Source of the DNA: Phascolomyces articulosus
Taxonomy: Eukaryota; Mucoromycota; Mucoromycetes; Mucorales; Lichtheimiaceae
Length of the DNA stretch: 64,000 bases
Reading direction: 5' to 3'
Assembly: GCA_025677815.1 (NCBI GenBank)
Contig: JAIXMP010000017.1
Coordinates: forward strand, 372,001-436,000
The notes under the pieces are model-generated. The model had not been told where the DNA came from. It was given only the letters and a program-made list of their open reading frames with translations, and made no database searches. The position numbers and the translations under genes are program-made. The first letter of the stretch is position 1. Every line of letters begins with the position of its first letter. Shown here piece by piece: positions 39,369 to 50,588 of this stretch.

Positions 39369-40488
39369 TAATGGGGATGATGGTGGTGATGACGATGACG
39401 ATGATGATAACGATGATGATGGCTATAACCAGGATAAGAAAAGTGGCGAAAATTTTTGTACCAAGATACCATCGTTGCAAGATAGATATCGAGTTGACGA
39501 AACTGATGTGTCACTAGCATCTTATGCTTTCCAAATCGTTTGCCAAAATAATTACAAGGAACTATTATTGGAAACTCATGTTCAACACATCTTGTAAGTA
39601 AATAAATTGGATGGAAAGAAGATGAATGAGTTACTAACTTTTCTTTCTCTTTTTTTTCTCCAGAATAGAGCCATGTCATCCGTGTTGTTGATTCAAAAAG
39701 ACCGATACAATGATGATTTCAAAGTGATACTTGATAAAGACACTCTTGGTTCTATTGATGATAAAATGCAAAAGTATTACAAAACGCATTGTTATAGTAA
39801 TGGTGCATTCGATTCAACATTGGAAGAAATCATTCGACAAACCATCAAGGTAAAAAAAAAAAAAAAGAGACAATCACGACGACAAGAAGGTTGAAAACAA
39901 GATTACTCAGAGTTTACTATTCGTTTTCATTATTTAGAACGTCAAGAATAAAGACATGACAAGCCTGGATGCTACCGTTAAATTACTTACTTTATCAAAA
40001 GACAAAATTAAAACAGAAAAGAAAATTATAAATATGTGGTGAATTTGTACGTATGTTTTTTTTACTTTTATTTTTATTTATTTGTCATAATTTATATAAA
40101 ACCCCATAACCTTTTTTCTTTTTTTAGACTTGAAAAGTTGACTGATAAAGGTTTAAAGTCGGAAATTAAGGAGGTTGAACTCTGCTACTGTTTTATCGAT
40201 CCCATTTTATCTGCATTGTTTGACGATCCGGAAAATGGCATTTTGTTCCGATGGTAAACTATCTTTTAAATATTAAAACTAATCGGCAAGCTTGAGATCT
40301 TGTGCTAATTATGATTGTAGGGTTTTTAGGACAAGTACGACGAATCAAGAATATAAAGAATCATCAGCAAAAAGGTCAATTTCAAGTCAACGCCCTGACT
40401 CTTGTGTTAGTGAATTGGATGGTTTATACTTTGGATCCTCGTTGGGATACGTTGAAGTTAAACCCGCATCAGAAGCAAATAACAAGTA

Positions 40489-40883
40489 AAATCAAACAGT
40501 TTTTATAATGTGGCACTAAGTGGCCTGTGTCCTATTGGCAAAGTGGCTGGCTACTTGCGGTACTTAGATTTATGATGGTACAAGAGAAAGCATGCTATAC
40601 AAGGTGAATGAATTAATGAATAACACTAAACTAGATATTTGCTGCTATGATTTATTTTACGAATTAACGCCCTTATGGTACCCATAAGAGTAGTAACGGA
40701 GAGGAGAGAAACTTGATAGGGGATCAAGTGGAGTCAGCGCGGAAAAAGGACAGTATCACCCAAGAGACAAACAACAAGGAAGCGGCATCAAAACTCTTGA
40801 CCTGCTTGGCGCAGCAGTGGAACCTTCAAACTCTGCGGTGGGAAGGTGGCGTGGACACCATTACGCCAGGGGCCGAAGCCCCT
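40489..40883 (-). mobile_element. 395-bp insertion with 14-bp target duplication, SINE-like
   Basis: GCAAATAACAAGTA occurs identically at 40475-40488 and 40884-40897, flanking 395 bp that interrupt a coding exon. The insert has no terminal inverted repeats. On the minus strand it begins with a GGGGCTTCGGCCCC hairpin, then TGGCGTAATGG, which fits the RNA polymerase III A-box pattern TRGYNNANNNG. A weak B-box-like GGTTCCACTG lies about 44 bp on. The long duplication suggests target-primed reverse transcription, so a SINE or truncated LINE is the best guess; the polymerase III assignment is tentative. Confidence 0.65.
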
Positions 40884-42525
40884 GCAAATAACAAGTATCG
40901 AGTATCAAAAGATTTAATTCGATTGGGCATGTTGACCAAGAATTCACCTGATGTCTCTGATTTGAAGGATTGTATGGCTATTCAAGTTATTAGCAAGTCT
41001 TTTTTTTCTACTTATTACTATATCAAAATTATAAATGAGGGGTGGTACTAAAATAAGCATATTTTTTTTCATTTTTTTTAGATCACAAATTCACTTTTTT
41101 TATGAATAAGCTTCAAGCTGATGGTCTTTATATATTCACTGAAATCGCTTCAATCAAATCTCCCACATGTATCGAAGATCTTGGTACATATTTGAACTAT
41201 TTTGATGGCCTTACAGCAGTTTTAAACTGTTATGAAAATAATTGTATTCCGTTGCGGCGTGGTGAAATCAGTACTATATATGTGAAAAGACGGCCAACCT
41301 TACGAGATAAACAATTTGATTCGTTATATAACAACAAAATCAAATAAACGAAAATCAGTCAGCATGCCACCACACACAAGGACAAACACAATAATAACAT
41401 ATGATCATTTGTATATACTACCTTTTTAATTTTTTATTTTCTCTCTTCTCTTTACATATTTTTTTTCACTTTTTCCAAAGTATATAATAGCATATATTTT
41501 TTCAGCATATTATACAAACACCCACACATACAACTTGTAATATAAAATATTAGTAGCACTATTGTTATCATCATCATCTTCCCCCACTCTTCTTTCTTTT
41601 TCATATTTTTTTTATGTATACCAAAAAAACAAAATACCATAATTTTTTTATCACAAAAAAAGTACTAATAAAAATTATAGTAACAATCTTCAATGAAAAA
41701 AATATTAGATTTTGGTTACGTGTAATAAATAGTCTAAATCTACATTAAATCAATAACTTATTTATTATATTGATTTAGATTATTTATGACCTACTGTGTG
41801 TATGTATGTAACACACACGTTTCTTTTTGTTCCCATGCTTCAAAACGAATGAGTCTATTCAACTTGAGGAAAACGAAGTCAGGGATTCATAGTTGATGAG
41901 GTCCATAAGAAAAAATACGAGTGATTAGGAATATCAGTCACTTCAATTTTTTAAAAAAAAAAGATTTTAATACTTGAGTTAATAAAAGCTTGTTGCCATA
42001 GTTGTGATGGTTGACTTGTTAGAACTTTCCATGATGTTGAATAAAGATAAAGTAAAAATAAAAATATTTTTCTTTGTGAGAGGTTAAAAACTTGATCTTG
42101 CTTCTTGAAGAACTCTTTATTTTCTACTACCCGTCAACTCCTGCTCCTCCATTTTACACTGTCAAATGTGACGAAGCAAATATGTATACTATTCATTGGA
42201 CTTGATTATGAGGCGCTACGCAAGCGAAGTCGCGTTGGTTACAAGAATGTAAGTAACATATTTTATTGATGAATACCATATTTGTATGCTATTACTAGCA
42301 GATCAAAAAGCAGCTAAAATAACGCATCGTTTATTATGCATAATGGTAGAAAAACGGTTGGCCCTTGGATTCGGAGTCCTCCTGTTTGGATTGATTTTGC
42401 TGTTGCCTCCTCAATCACCACCATTATTGCTGTTATTGATATTTGGGACTTCTTGTGAGTAATTTTTTTTCTTTTTTGTATTCATTCACTTCACTTTCTT
42501 TTTTTTCTGTAATGCATGCCATCTA

Positions 42526-42526
<1 letters not shown>

Positions 42527-42566
<40 letters not shown>
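42527..42566. repeat. TAA trinucleotide microsatellite
   Basis: Thirteen uninterrupted TAA units, in intergenic DNA. Confidence 0.95.
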
Positions 42567-42567
<1 letters not shown>

Positions 42568-43193
42568 TCGTAACACAAAAAAGCGGCACAAAACAGGCTC
42601 AATAATCTTCTGTTAGACAAGGCTCCTTGTAAGTTGACAGTAATCTTGCTGTAAAAACGAAAGTGAAATAACTTTAACCTACTTTTCCTTTATTTATAGA
42701 TTTATCTAAATATCACAAGAATTACTGGCACCAGTATTTACTTCGTTACTCATATTAAACTTAATTTCATTATCTCAAAGTTGTACTTATTTACGTACCA
42801 ATATTAATACCTTATCTAATTAAAGTCGTATTATAACAGCAATCGAAGGAAATGTGTTAAAATTAAATCGATAATATACGTAGTCAGTTACCTTTTGATA
42901 TATGTTGATCTCAAGTAGTCGCGTATCAATTTTTCTACGCATTTTCCTAAAATCATTATTAATCGAACTTACTATTCCTATTTCAGTAGTTCATTATGAA
43001 AAAAAAACATTATACTATTCTCTTCTAGTATCATTGGGTCGTGGGAAATAGATCCACTCATGGTGGTGGTTCCAAGTGATCTAAAGGACAGGAGTAAAGA
43101 ATCTGATGGAAGAGTAAGAGGGAGGCTCTTTTATTACCAATTTGCTGCGGATGTGCTGATGTGGCGACCCACTTCTGTGATGAGTCCTTTCTA

Positions 43194-43195
<2 letters not shown>

Positions 43196-43223
<28 letters not shown>
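43196..43223. repeat. ATT trinucleotide microsatellite
   Basis: About nine ATT units, in intergenic DNA. Confidence 0.9.
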
Positions 43224-43224
<1 letters not shown>

Positions 43225-44343
43225 TGCAAGTCGAGTGTAAGCGCAGCCTTTGTTTATATAATCTAAATAGAGATTTGGTTCTCGCTCGCCAGCGCCAGAG
43301 TGTCTTTGATTCACAACTTTCGTGCTGTGGCAAGCGTTTGCATGGTATCTACTTTGATGGGTTTTAACAGCTTGACTGGATCTTTCATTGTGGGAGTGCA
43401 TGCTTTTGCAAGCAAAGATAATGATGTACATTCAGATGGTGCGTTTCACGTTTGTATTATCTTTAACGGCATCTTTTGGGGAAAATCTCGCAAGAAATAT
43501 ATACTAATTTAACTCTTCTGTTTCTACACAAAGGATTCTTCGCCAGTACAAATCGCCGGTTTATGGTCCCTGGATTCACACAACCTAGTGTTGAACCAGC
43601 TTCTCCTTTTTGATTTGTGTTTAATTGACCAACAACATTGTGTTTACAATGAAGGTAACTGTTTTGTACAATTGTATTTTTTTATGAGAGCATCTCAGGT
43701 GATGTATGTAGATGTTTGATGCTAAAAAATTCTTTAACCAATTTATAGTACTTCGAGCCTTTGAATCTTCTGAATTGTGAATAGTGGATAATTATAAAAT
43801 AAATGAACGAATTATCAGGTACATAGAAAAACAATGTTAGAGAATTTTGGTATAATTGAGCCACTGTCACGAATCCATTATTCTCTTTTTCTTTCTGCTA
43901 GTTGTACAACATCATACTCTTTCATGAATTCTTTGTGTATCAAACGTGATTCTATATTTCTCGCTTACACTGTGGCCTTTGCCTTAATAGCAATCTTCTT
44001 CCCTACTAAAAAAAATCATTATGACAATCCTTTTATAAGCGGAGATTTGCCACATTATTATTTGTTTGTATTATGTGACATTTACCGATAAGAGTTCACT
44101 TCAAACTTCAGAAAATTCTGTTTATATGGTTGTGTTATATAAAACAGTAGTTACACTTGTATGTAATTGTTATTGTCGCAAGATTGAAAATAGTTAGTTT
44201 ATCACTTACCGAAGGATAAGCAGGTATAATTGCTCATTAATTTTTACGATACATATAATTTGCATAAGCACATCAACTAATATATCTCTTAATCTGTTGT
44301 CATGCTCTTTTGACTAGAACCGAGGTGGTTTTGAACAATTTAT

Positions 44344-44724
44344 GAATTGCAGCTTGTTTCTGAGTGTAATCAAGGACGGGTCAGTGCAGACAATCGTTTA
44401 ATAGTATCACCAACGTACTGTTGAATATATATAACGTCGATAAAAACTTGATTTTGTTATTTGCTGATTAAGAAGTACTCTTGGATTGTTATCACACTAT
44501 TGTTTCAAATATAAATTTTTATATTGGTTAGGTATTCGTCACAAGAAGGAATAGAGTTCTCCTTCAGGCGCTTTGAGTTTACAGATCCCTTTTCACTTCT
44601 GTCTAAAATAAATAACCATTTGTTTTTTGTCAATAAATATAAAAAATTGTTAAAGCAAGAGGACCAAACTAGTAATAAAATATTTGTACCTGATGAGTAT
44701 CCTTGGAAGATGGATTCAGTTTAA
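44344..44724 (+). pseudogene. Two terminal exons of a gene whose 5' part is not found
   Basis: Exon-like segments 44344-44414 (LVSECNQGRVSADNRLIVS) and 44532-44724 join through GT-AG sites as SPTYSSQEGIEF. The second exon continues with RRFEFTDPFSLLSKINNHLF and ends VPDEYPWKMDSV before TAA. Codon structure and splice sites are convincing, but no upstream exons or start were located, so this is a truncated copy or the end of a gene I could not assemble. No family is recognised. Confidence 0.4.
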
Positions 44725-45138
44725 TAAACGTTCATGCAAGCAGCAAATATTCTATAGCAATAAATCAATAAGGGTATAAATATTTGATAGGTTGTACAAT
44801 CATCAAATGTCGTAATATGATTCGTTTGACTCCCCAGATGCCGGAAACGTCAAGCAAAAAAGAAGGCGGAGTTGAGCATTGACTAATATCATCAATGATT
44901 TAACAACTCCGGTTCTTTACATATTGTTTCTCCTTGTGACTATTCATCTAGATTTCTGAGATAATCGACTTTATGTGGGTTTCCATCGCGTTACAAAAAA
45001 AAAAAAGAGATTGTCTTTGAAAGTTGCTTTTTTTCCATCAATTCTCTCTTCTTTTCTCTTTCTCTTCACTTACATTAAAAAACTACTTCTTCCTCCCTTT
45101 ATCCTATTCATCCCCTATTCCTCACAAAGAATAACATA

Positions 45139-46727
45139 ATGGCTCAACAAAACGGAAAATCAACCGGTGATCGTGCTCACGAACCCATTGTTTCGCCATA
45201 TATGCAGAAATACCCCGATCCCATGTCTAATATCTCAAACTTCAAGATCATTGAATCGACTTTGAGAGGTATATTTATAAAACACTCAGCATTCTATTTA
45301 CAAAATACAATCATAGAATGTGTATATGCAACACGCACATACACTTTTCTTGATTGAAAAGAGAAGGAAAGAGGAAAAGATGTGGGGGACAATTAAGACT
45401 CATCAAATTAATATTTACCGTATTTTTTGTTTTTATGCAGAGGGTGAACAATTCGCCAACGCTTTCTTTGACACTGAAAAGAAGATTGAAATTGCCAAGT
45501 CACTTGATGAAATTGGTGTTGACTATTTGGAACTTACCTCCCCTGCCGCATCAGAACAATCTCGTAACGATTGTAAGGCTATTTCCGCCTTGGGTTTGAA
45601 GGCCAAGATTTTGACTCACGTTCGTTGTCATATGGATGATGCTAAGCTCGCCATTGATACTGGTGTGGATGGTTTGGATGTTGTTATCGGTACTTCCAGC
45701 TACCTTCGTGAATTTTCACATGGTAAAGATATGGATTACATTACCAACAAGGCTATTGAAGTCATCAGTTATATCAAGGAGCAAGGTTTGGAAGTTCGTT
45801 TCTCAACTGAAGATTCTTTCCGCTCTGATCTTGTTGATTTATTGAGCATTTACAAGGCTGTGGATAAGATTGGTGTGAACCGTGTGGGTATTGCTGATAC
45901 TGTTGGTTGTGCCAACCCTCGCCAGGTCTATGAATTGGTCCGTACTTTGAGAAGTGTTGTCAGCTGTGATATCGAATGTCATTTCCACAATGACACCGGT
46001 TGTGCAATTGCAAACGCTTATGCTGCCTTGGAAGCTGGTGCCACTCATATTGATACTTCTGTCCTTGGTATTGGTGAAAGAAACGGTATTACTCCTCTTG
46101 GTGGTTTGCTTGCCCGTATGTATGCTGCTGATAAAAATTTCGTCATGAACAAGTACAACTTGACCAAGATTCGTGATGTTGAAAATATTGTTGCTGATGC
46201 TGTTGAGGTATATTTTAATTCTTTCTATATTTTATGTGTACTTCGAATGGATTTTTGGGAAGGATGACATGATTTACTAAAAAAAAATATAATGGGGATT
46301 GGTTTTTTCTTTCTCTCTATTTTAGGTCACTGTTCCTTTCAACAACTACATTACTGGTTACTGTGCTTTCACTCACAAGGCTGGTATTCACGCCAAGGCT
46401 ATCTTGAACAACCCATCCACTTATGAAATTTTGAAGCCTGAAGATTTTGGTATGTCTCGTTATGTTAGTATTGGTCATCGTTTAACTGGTTGGAACGCTG
46501 TCAAGAACCGAATTGAACAATTACAACTTACGGATCTTAAGGATGAAGATGCAAAGGTGGTAACTCAAAAGATTAAGGAATTGGCTGATGTTCGACCATT
46601 ATCACTTGATGATGTGGATACTCTTCTTCGTCATTATCATAATGCCAAGAATGAAGGTGTACACACTCACTTTTTGAATAATATTGATACACCCGATCAA
46701 ATCACTCAAATGGGTACAAAGGCATAG
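45139..46727 (+). CDS. Homocitrate synthase
   Basis: First enzyme of the fungal alpha-aminoadipate lysine pathway: condenses acetyl-CoA with 2-oxoglutarate to homocitrate. Exons are 45139-45268, 45441-46207 and 46326-46727, giving 432 aa, close to yeast LYS20/LYS21. The HMGL-like TIM barrel shows [17 protein letters not shown] near residues 36-52, [32 protein letters not shown] with the metal-binding histidines, and [12 protein letters not shown]. The C-terminal part with [20 protein letters not shown] carries the catalytic/regulatory segment of the LeuA-like family. Homocitrate rather than isopropylmalate synthase is called from overall length and FHNDTG context. Lysine feedback residues cannot be judged by eye. 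A long pyrimidine-rich leader precedes the ATG. Confidence 0.94.
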
Positions 46728-48757
46728 AAAGGAGAACCTCTTTTCCTCTCTTCTCAATCATCTACCCTCAAATCATATAAAATTAACGCATAACACACAC
46801 TCTTTTATTTCCTTCATCATTTTTATAAAAATCCTTCACTCATGTATAAAAAGTTGCTTATTTTTTTTTCCTTTTTCGTCGATTTGGGATTATATACATG
46901 TCCTAAGCATCCTTTTTCTTTTAAAAAAAAGAATTATATATATAAATATATAAACATTCATATACACATAAGCATGCACACACACACACACATACACGTA
47001 TATATATACTACTATTATTATCTTATTATTATTATAGTAAATATTTTAAATAAAAAAAAAGTATTGCAAGTTTCTATCATGATTTGACGTTGCACCATAC
47101 AATCAAATGCTGGGTTTCAGTTTGACGCGTGTCTCACTGTTTCTCACTAACTGCATTTGAAGATTCACTCCGATGCATTATTCTTAACTACCTCTGAAAC
47201 ATTATGAAAAAGTGTAATCACGATCTTCGACAGACGATTCACGAGACGCTTACTAAACGTTCAAAAAGGTTGGTTGTTTTTGGATCGATAAATATCATGT
47301 AAATTTTGCATATAAATACCTACCATTCATATACTATACCTCATTACGGAAACTGTTGATTATGCTTAAAAACATACTGCAACCTTTCTTACAAAGCAGT
47401 GGTGGTGGTCTGTAATAATCATAAATACATAATTCTGTATATTTCACATGAAATAATCAATTTATCCCTACGAATAAATATTCCTTGGTTATGTTATTTC
47501 CCATTTGGTTTAGCATTCTTTGTATATAAAAGAGGATTTATATAGCATGATTTCCTACTATTTTATAAATTTATCCAGAATAAGGTTTGTTTCTTATTCT
47601 TTTAAAAAATATGATCATGTCCACACCTACACTATCATTCATGAATTGGTTTAATAAGTATGTACGATAAGTTTTTTTTTTAATTTGAAGTAGTACTTTT
47701 GTTAAAAATAATATATATGATTTAATATTTATTTACAATCCAAACGATCAACAAAGATCACCCCGTGTTACACAGCCATTATCACCATAACAGTCAAAGT
47801 TTTGAGCTGCATATGCAACAGGACTTTAGGAAAACAGAACAACATGAATAAACTTAAACCTTTTTCCATGCTTAAATACAAATTGTTCGTTGTTCTTTTA
47901 ATAATACTACAACAATCAATTGAATGTCTACACTGTATATAATTAGAACAGCAATAAAATAATGTTTAGTATTTTTTAAACTAAATAATATTTTTAATTT
48001 CTTTCAACATTACATCACGTTTAGTGTAATTTTCATATATAACCAATGTAATGCACTGTAGAGATTATATGGTCAACGAATGTATATCAATACACAAAAA
48101 AAGGTTAAATAGAAACAAATAGTCATTATTTCCTCACAGCTAGGATATCGTCACTCATTATGGATATATTCTTCGTTTAGCTTTTTATCAGGGGTCCAAA
48201 TCTTCGTTCCATTGAAAGAGAATTTCGGAACAAAAACCCTAAGCTTGGTTTCGCGTTATTGGCGTAGTGTAGAATGCACCTATCCAAAACATCCATGCGG
48301 GCGCATCTGCAGGTTATTTTATTATATACGCACGAGCGAGCGGTTCTTTTGGTTGTGGCTCTTGTTTCTGTAAATATGAACTTAACGTTTACTTTTTCCA
48401 ACCCCCTAACTTTTATGCTTAACCGCAAAGCAACTCACACTCTCTAAAGACCTATTTACTCCTTTTAATTAACTAGAATAACGGTAAGAAGTAGATTTTT
48501 TATACAAAGAAAAAAAAGAAAATCCAGGAGTTTTGAAAGGGAGAAAAGGGGAAACAACGAAAGCTAGGAGGCTCTTTTAAAAACAAGACCAATGGTTGTA
48601 TATAAAACTGTCATTCAACCAGCATTCACAAAACGTTTTGATATTTGCCACCTCCTCTCATCACTATTCTTCTCCTCATCTTTTATTTTTTTTCTTATAT
48701 ATAAAAAACATACAAGAAGAAATACAATCACGCACAACAATTATATATGCATTAAAA
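46728..48757. other. Intergenic, no gene seen
   Basis: 2.0 kb with a CA/TA-rich microsatellite-like stretch at about 46930-47040 and a long leader before 48758. The 83-codon minus-strand frame near 48177-48428 shows no family resemblance. Confidence 0.5.
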
Positions 48758-50009
48758 ATGTCTTCCCATTATTACACTACGGTAGATGATTTACCTAATA
48801 TCATGTATCAAAATCCAGCAATTACTGAGAAATTACATACGCAATTCCATGATGACGACGATGATTACGAAGATGGCAATGAAAGTATTTTTCACTACTA
48901 TCAGCAGCATAATAAAACCATCGATAGTTCAGGCACCTCTTATTTTCAAATTCATGATACAAGCCATGATCCTTTTCAAGAATATAAAAACCACAGAGAA
49001 AATAACCCATACTACTATTATGACGACCTTGATGCAACTAGTGACTCATCCTTATCATTGGAATTAGAAGATGATGGAGATGAACGTGTATATTATGAAA
49101 AAGAAAATCCAGAAGATAATGAACAGCAACAAGAACAACATCATAATTTGAAAACACAAAGGAGACGATGGAGTTTGGATATAAATAATAAGAACTCAAT
49201 TCTACATCAACTTTTTTCATCTATTCACCAACGAGACACAGCAACAATAAAAACAGTGAATACTACAAGAGCAATTCCTTTGGAGTATCGTTCAGCATCC
49301 CAATGGATTCATCGTGAATGGGAATTCTTTTGTTTCACACTTTTCTTGAACTTTCTTGCGAACTTAGCCATATTCTTTGATCCGCCAGTATTATTGAAAA
49401 ACAGTATGTACATATCACTTGTTATAGCACTGGTGGAAGGAGTTTTATACAGTTTTGCAAGTTATTTTGTATGGAAGCGACCTGTATGCAATGCGTACAT
49501 GACAGACGATTCCGTGCACCGTAGTAAGTAATTCATTGTTATTCTGACATTTTCTTACTGTACGATTATTAATTAAAAAATTGAATTTTTTTTACCAGCA
49601 CTTTTCCTTGCATTTAATGCAGTTCATATCATATTTACTACTTATAAATTGATTGGCGTTCCAACAAGGTAAAGGTCATTTTCATTATATTTATTATTAA
49701 AGCAACGACCTCGCGCTACTACTCTTCCTTATTTCCCCATTCTTTGGCGTTGTCTGTGATATTTGAATTATTTATATGTAGTATATAAAAATGTGGAGAG
49801 ATAAAAAGTAGCACGAACTCATCCTGTCATACTTTTTTATATAATATAGTGGAAGCGCTGGAATTGTACTACTCTTCATTTTGTTCTCAGAAGGAGGGTC
49901 CATTGTCACCATAGTTCTGACACTTTTGGCTTCGATCAGCTGGTTATCGTTACTTGGCCTTTCATTGTATTTGTATAAAGAAACATATAAGCATTTTCGA
50001 TCTATATAA
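48758..50009 (+). CDS. SCAMP-like tetraspan membrane protein
   Basis: Probable secretory-carrier-membrane-protein relative acting in Golgi/endosome vesicle traffic. Exons are 48758-49523, 49599-49668 and 49850-50009, giving 331 aa. The first 165 residues are acidic, tyrosine- and glutamine-rich and lack the usual NPF repeats (one DPFQEY is seen). The C-terminal half has four hydrophobic spans. It keeps SCAMP hallmarks: IPLEYRSASQW before span 1, WKRPVCNAYMTDDS in the loop after span 2, and KLIGVPTSGSAG before span 4, ending LYLYKETYKHFRSI. The ATG at 48758 is the first in frame. The family call rests on these remembered motifs, so a diverged member is possible. Confidence 0.72.
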
Positions 50010-50588
50010 AGGATCACACTAGTAGCATGGTTTTTTAACATGTGAAGGATATCTCATCATCCACGGACCTAATGACAGCAAACAAGAACAAACAATAAAA
50101 TTTAATTTCTTTCTTCTTTTCTTTCTCCTTTTACTCCGTCATCATTGCCATCCAACCTTGTTTATATTATTAAAATGGTTGTATAATAATAAAGAAATGA
50201 TAAAGAAATTGAATAAACTATATAGAAATTTAAGCGTGTGATAAAATAATAATAAAAAGGAATGTATACAGGTGATAAAATATTTTATATAGACGGCGTA
50301 TTTTATATAAGAAACGGAGGGATTGCTGAGATTGACAACCATGGTTACGTCGGTTACGTAGGTAACGATGCACCATGTGAAATTCTTTTTCTTTTAAAAG
50401 TACATGTGATAATTATTTCTCCACATTTTTGTGTCTTTTCAATTTTCCCTTTTTTTGTTTTTCCAGCTTCTCTGACAAGATTGGAAAGACTTAAACATCT
50501 TTTTCTCTTTTTTTTTTCCTTCCACCTTCTTGCACATATATATCCTCTATACCTTTAAGAAAAAAAAAAATAACCCCACACCCCAACC
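50010..50588. other. Intergenic, promoter of the ABCD transporter
   Basis: 579 bp AT-rich spacer ending in a long T/C-rich leader and an A run before the ATG at 50589. No gene was seen. Confidence 0.55.

Larger units (their letters stand above)
38300..41347 (+). pseudogene. PD-(D/E)XK-like Mucorales-family gene broken by two insertions
   Basis: A multi-exon gene can be followed from the ATG at 38300 to a stop at 41345-41347. Exons lie near 38300-38520, 38628-38690, 38767-38874, 38978-39030 plus 39371-39595, 39671-39849, 39938-40034, 40130-40254, 40320-40488 plus 40898-40994, and 41082-41347. RPDSCVSELDGLYFG followed by GYVEVKP gives PD-x19-EVK, a PD-(D/E)XK nuclease-type core. An acidic Asp-rich stretch lies at 39371-39430. 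Two exons are split: by a MITE at 39031-39368 and by a 395-bp element at 40489-40883. Reading continues in frame across each when the insert plus one target copy is ignored. One intron (near 40995) appears to use a GC donor. From memory, similar proteins recur in Mucorales; function is unknown. Confidence 0.6.
41348..45138. other. Long intergenic region with microsatellites and a coding remnant
   Basis: 3.8 kb of AT-rich DNA. It contains trinucleotide microsatellites at 42527-42566 and about 43196-43223 and decayed exons at 44344-44724. A possible small hydrophobic ORF (42345-42464: MVEKRLALGF..., 39 codons) has a donor-like GTGAGT near its end. No intact gene can be built. Confidence 0.5.

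Noticed and set aside
42345..42770. Small hydrophobic gene assembled from 42345-42464 plus short downstream exons
   Set aside because: Needs a 12-nt microexon and weak sites, and the protein has no recognisable family; too speculative to annotate as a gene.
43081..43431. 116-codon minus-strand open frame
   Set aside because: Asparagine run from an ATT microsatellite, no family resemblance and no splice context.
48177..48428. 83-codon minus-strand open frame
   Set aside because: No recognisable motif or homologue type; codon pattern unlike the neighbouring genes.
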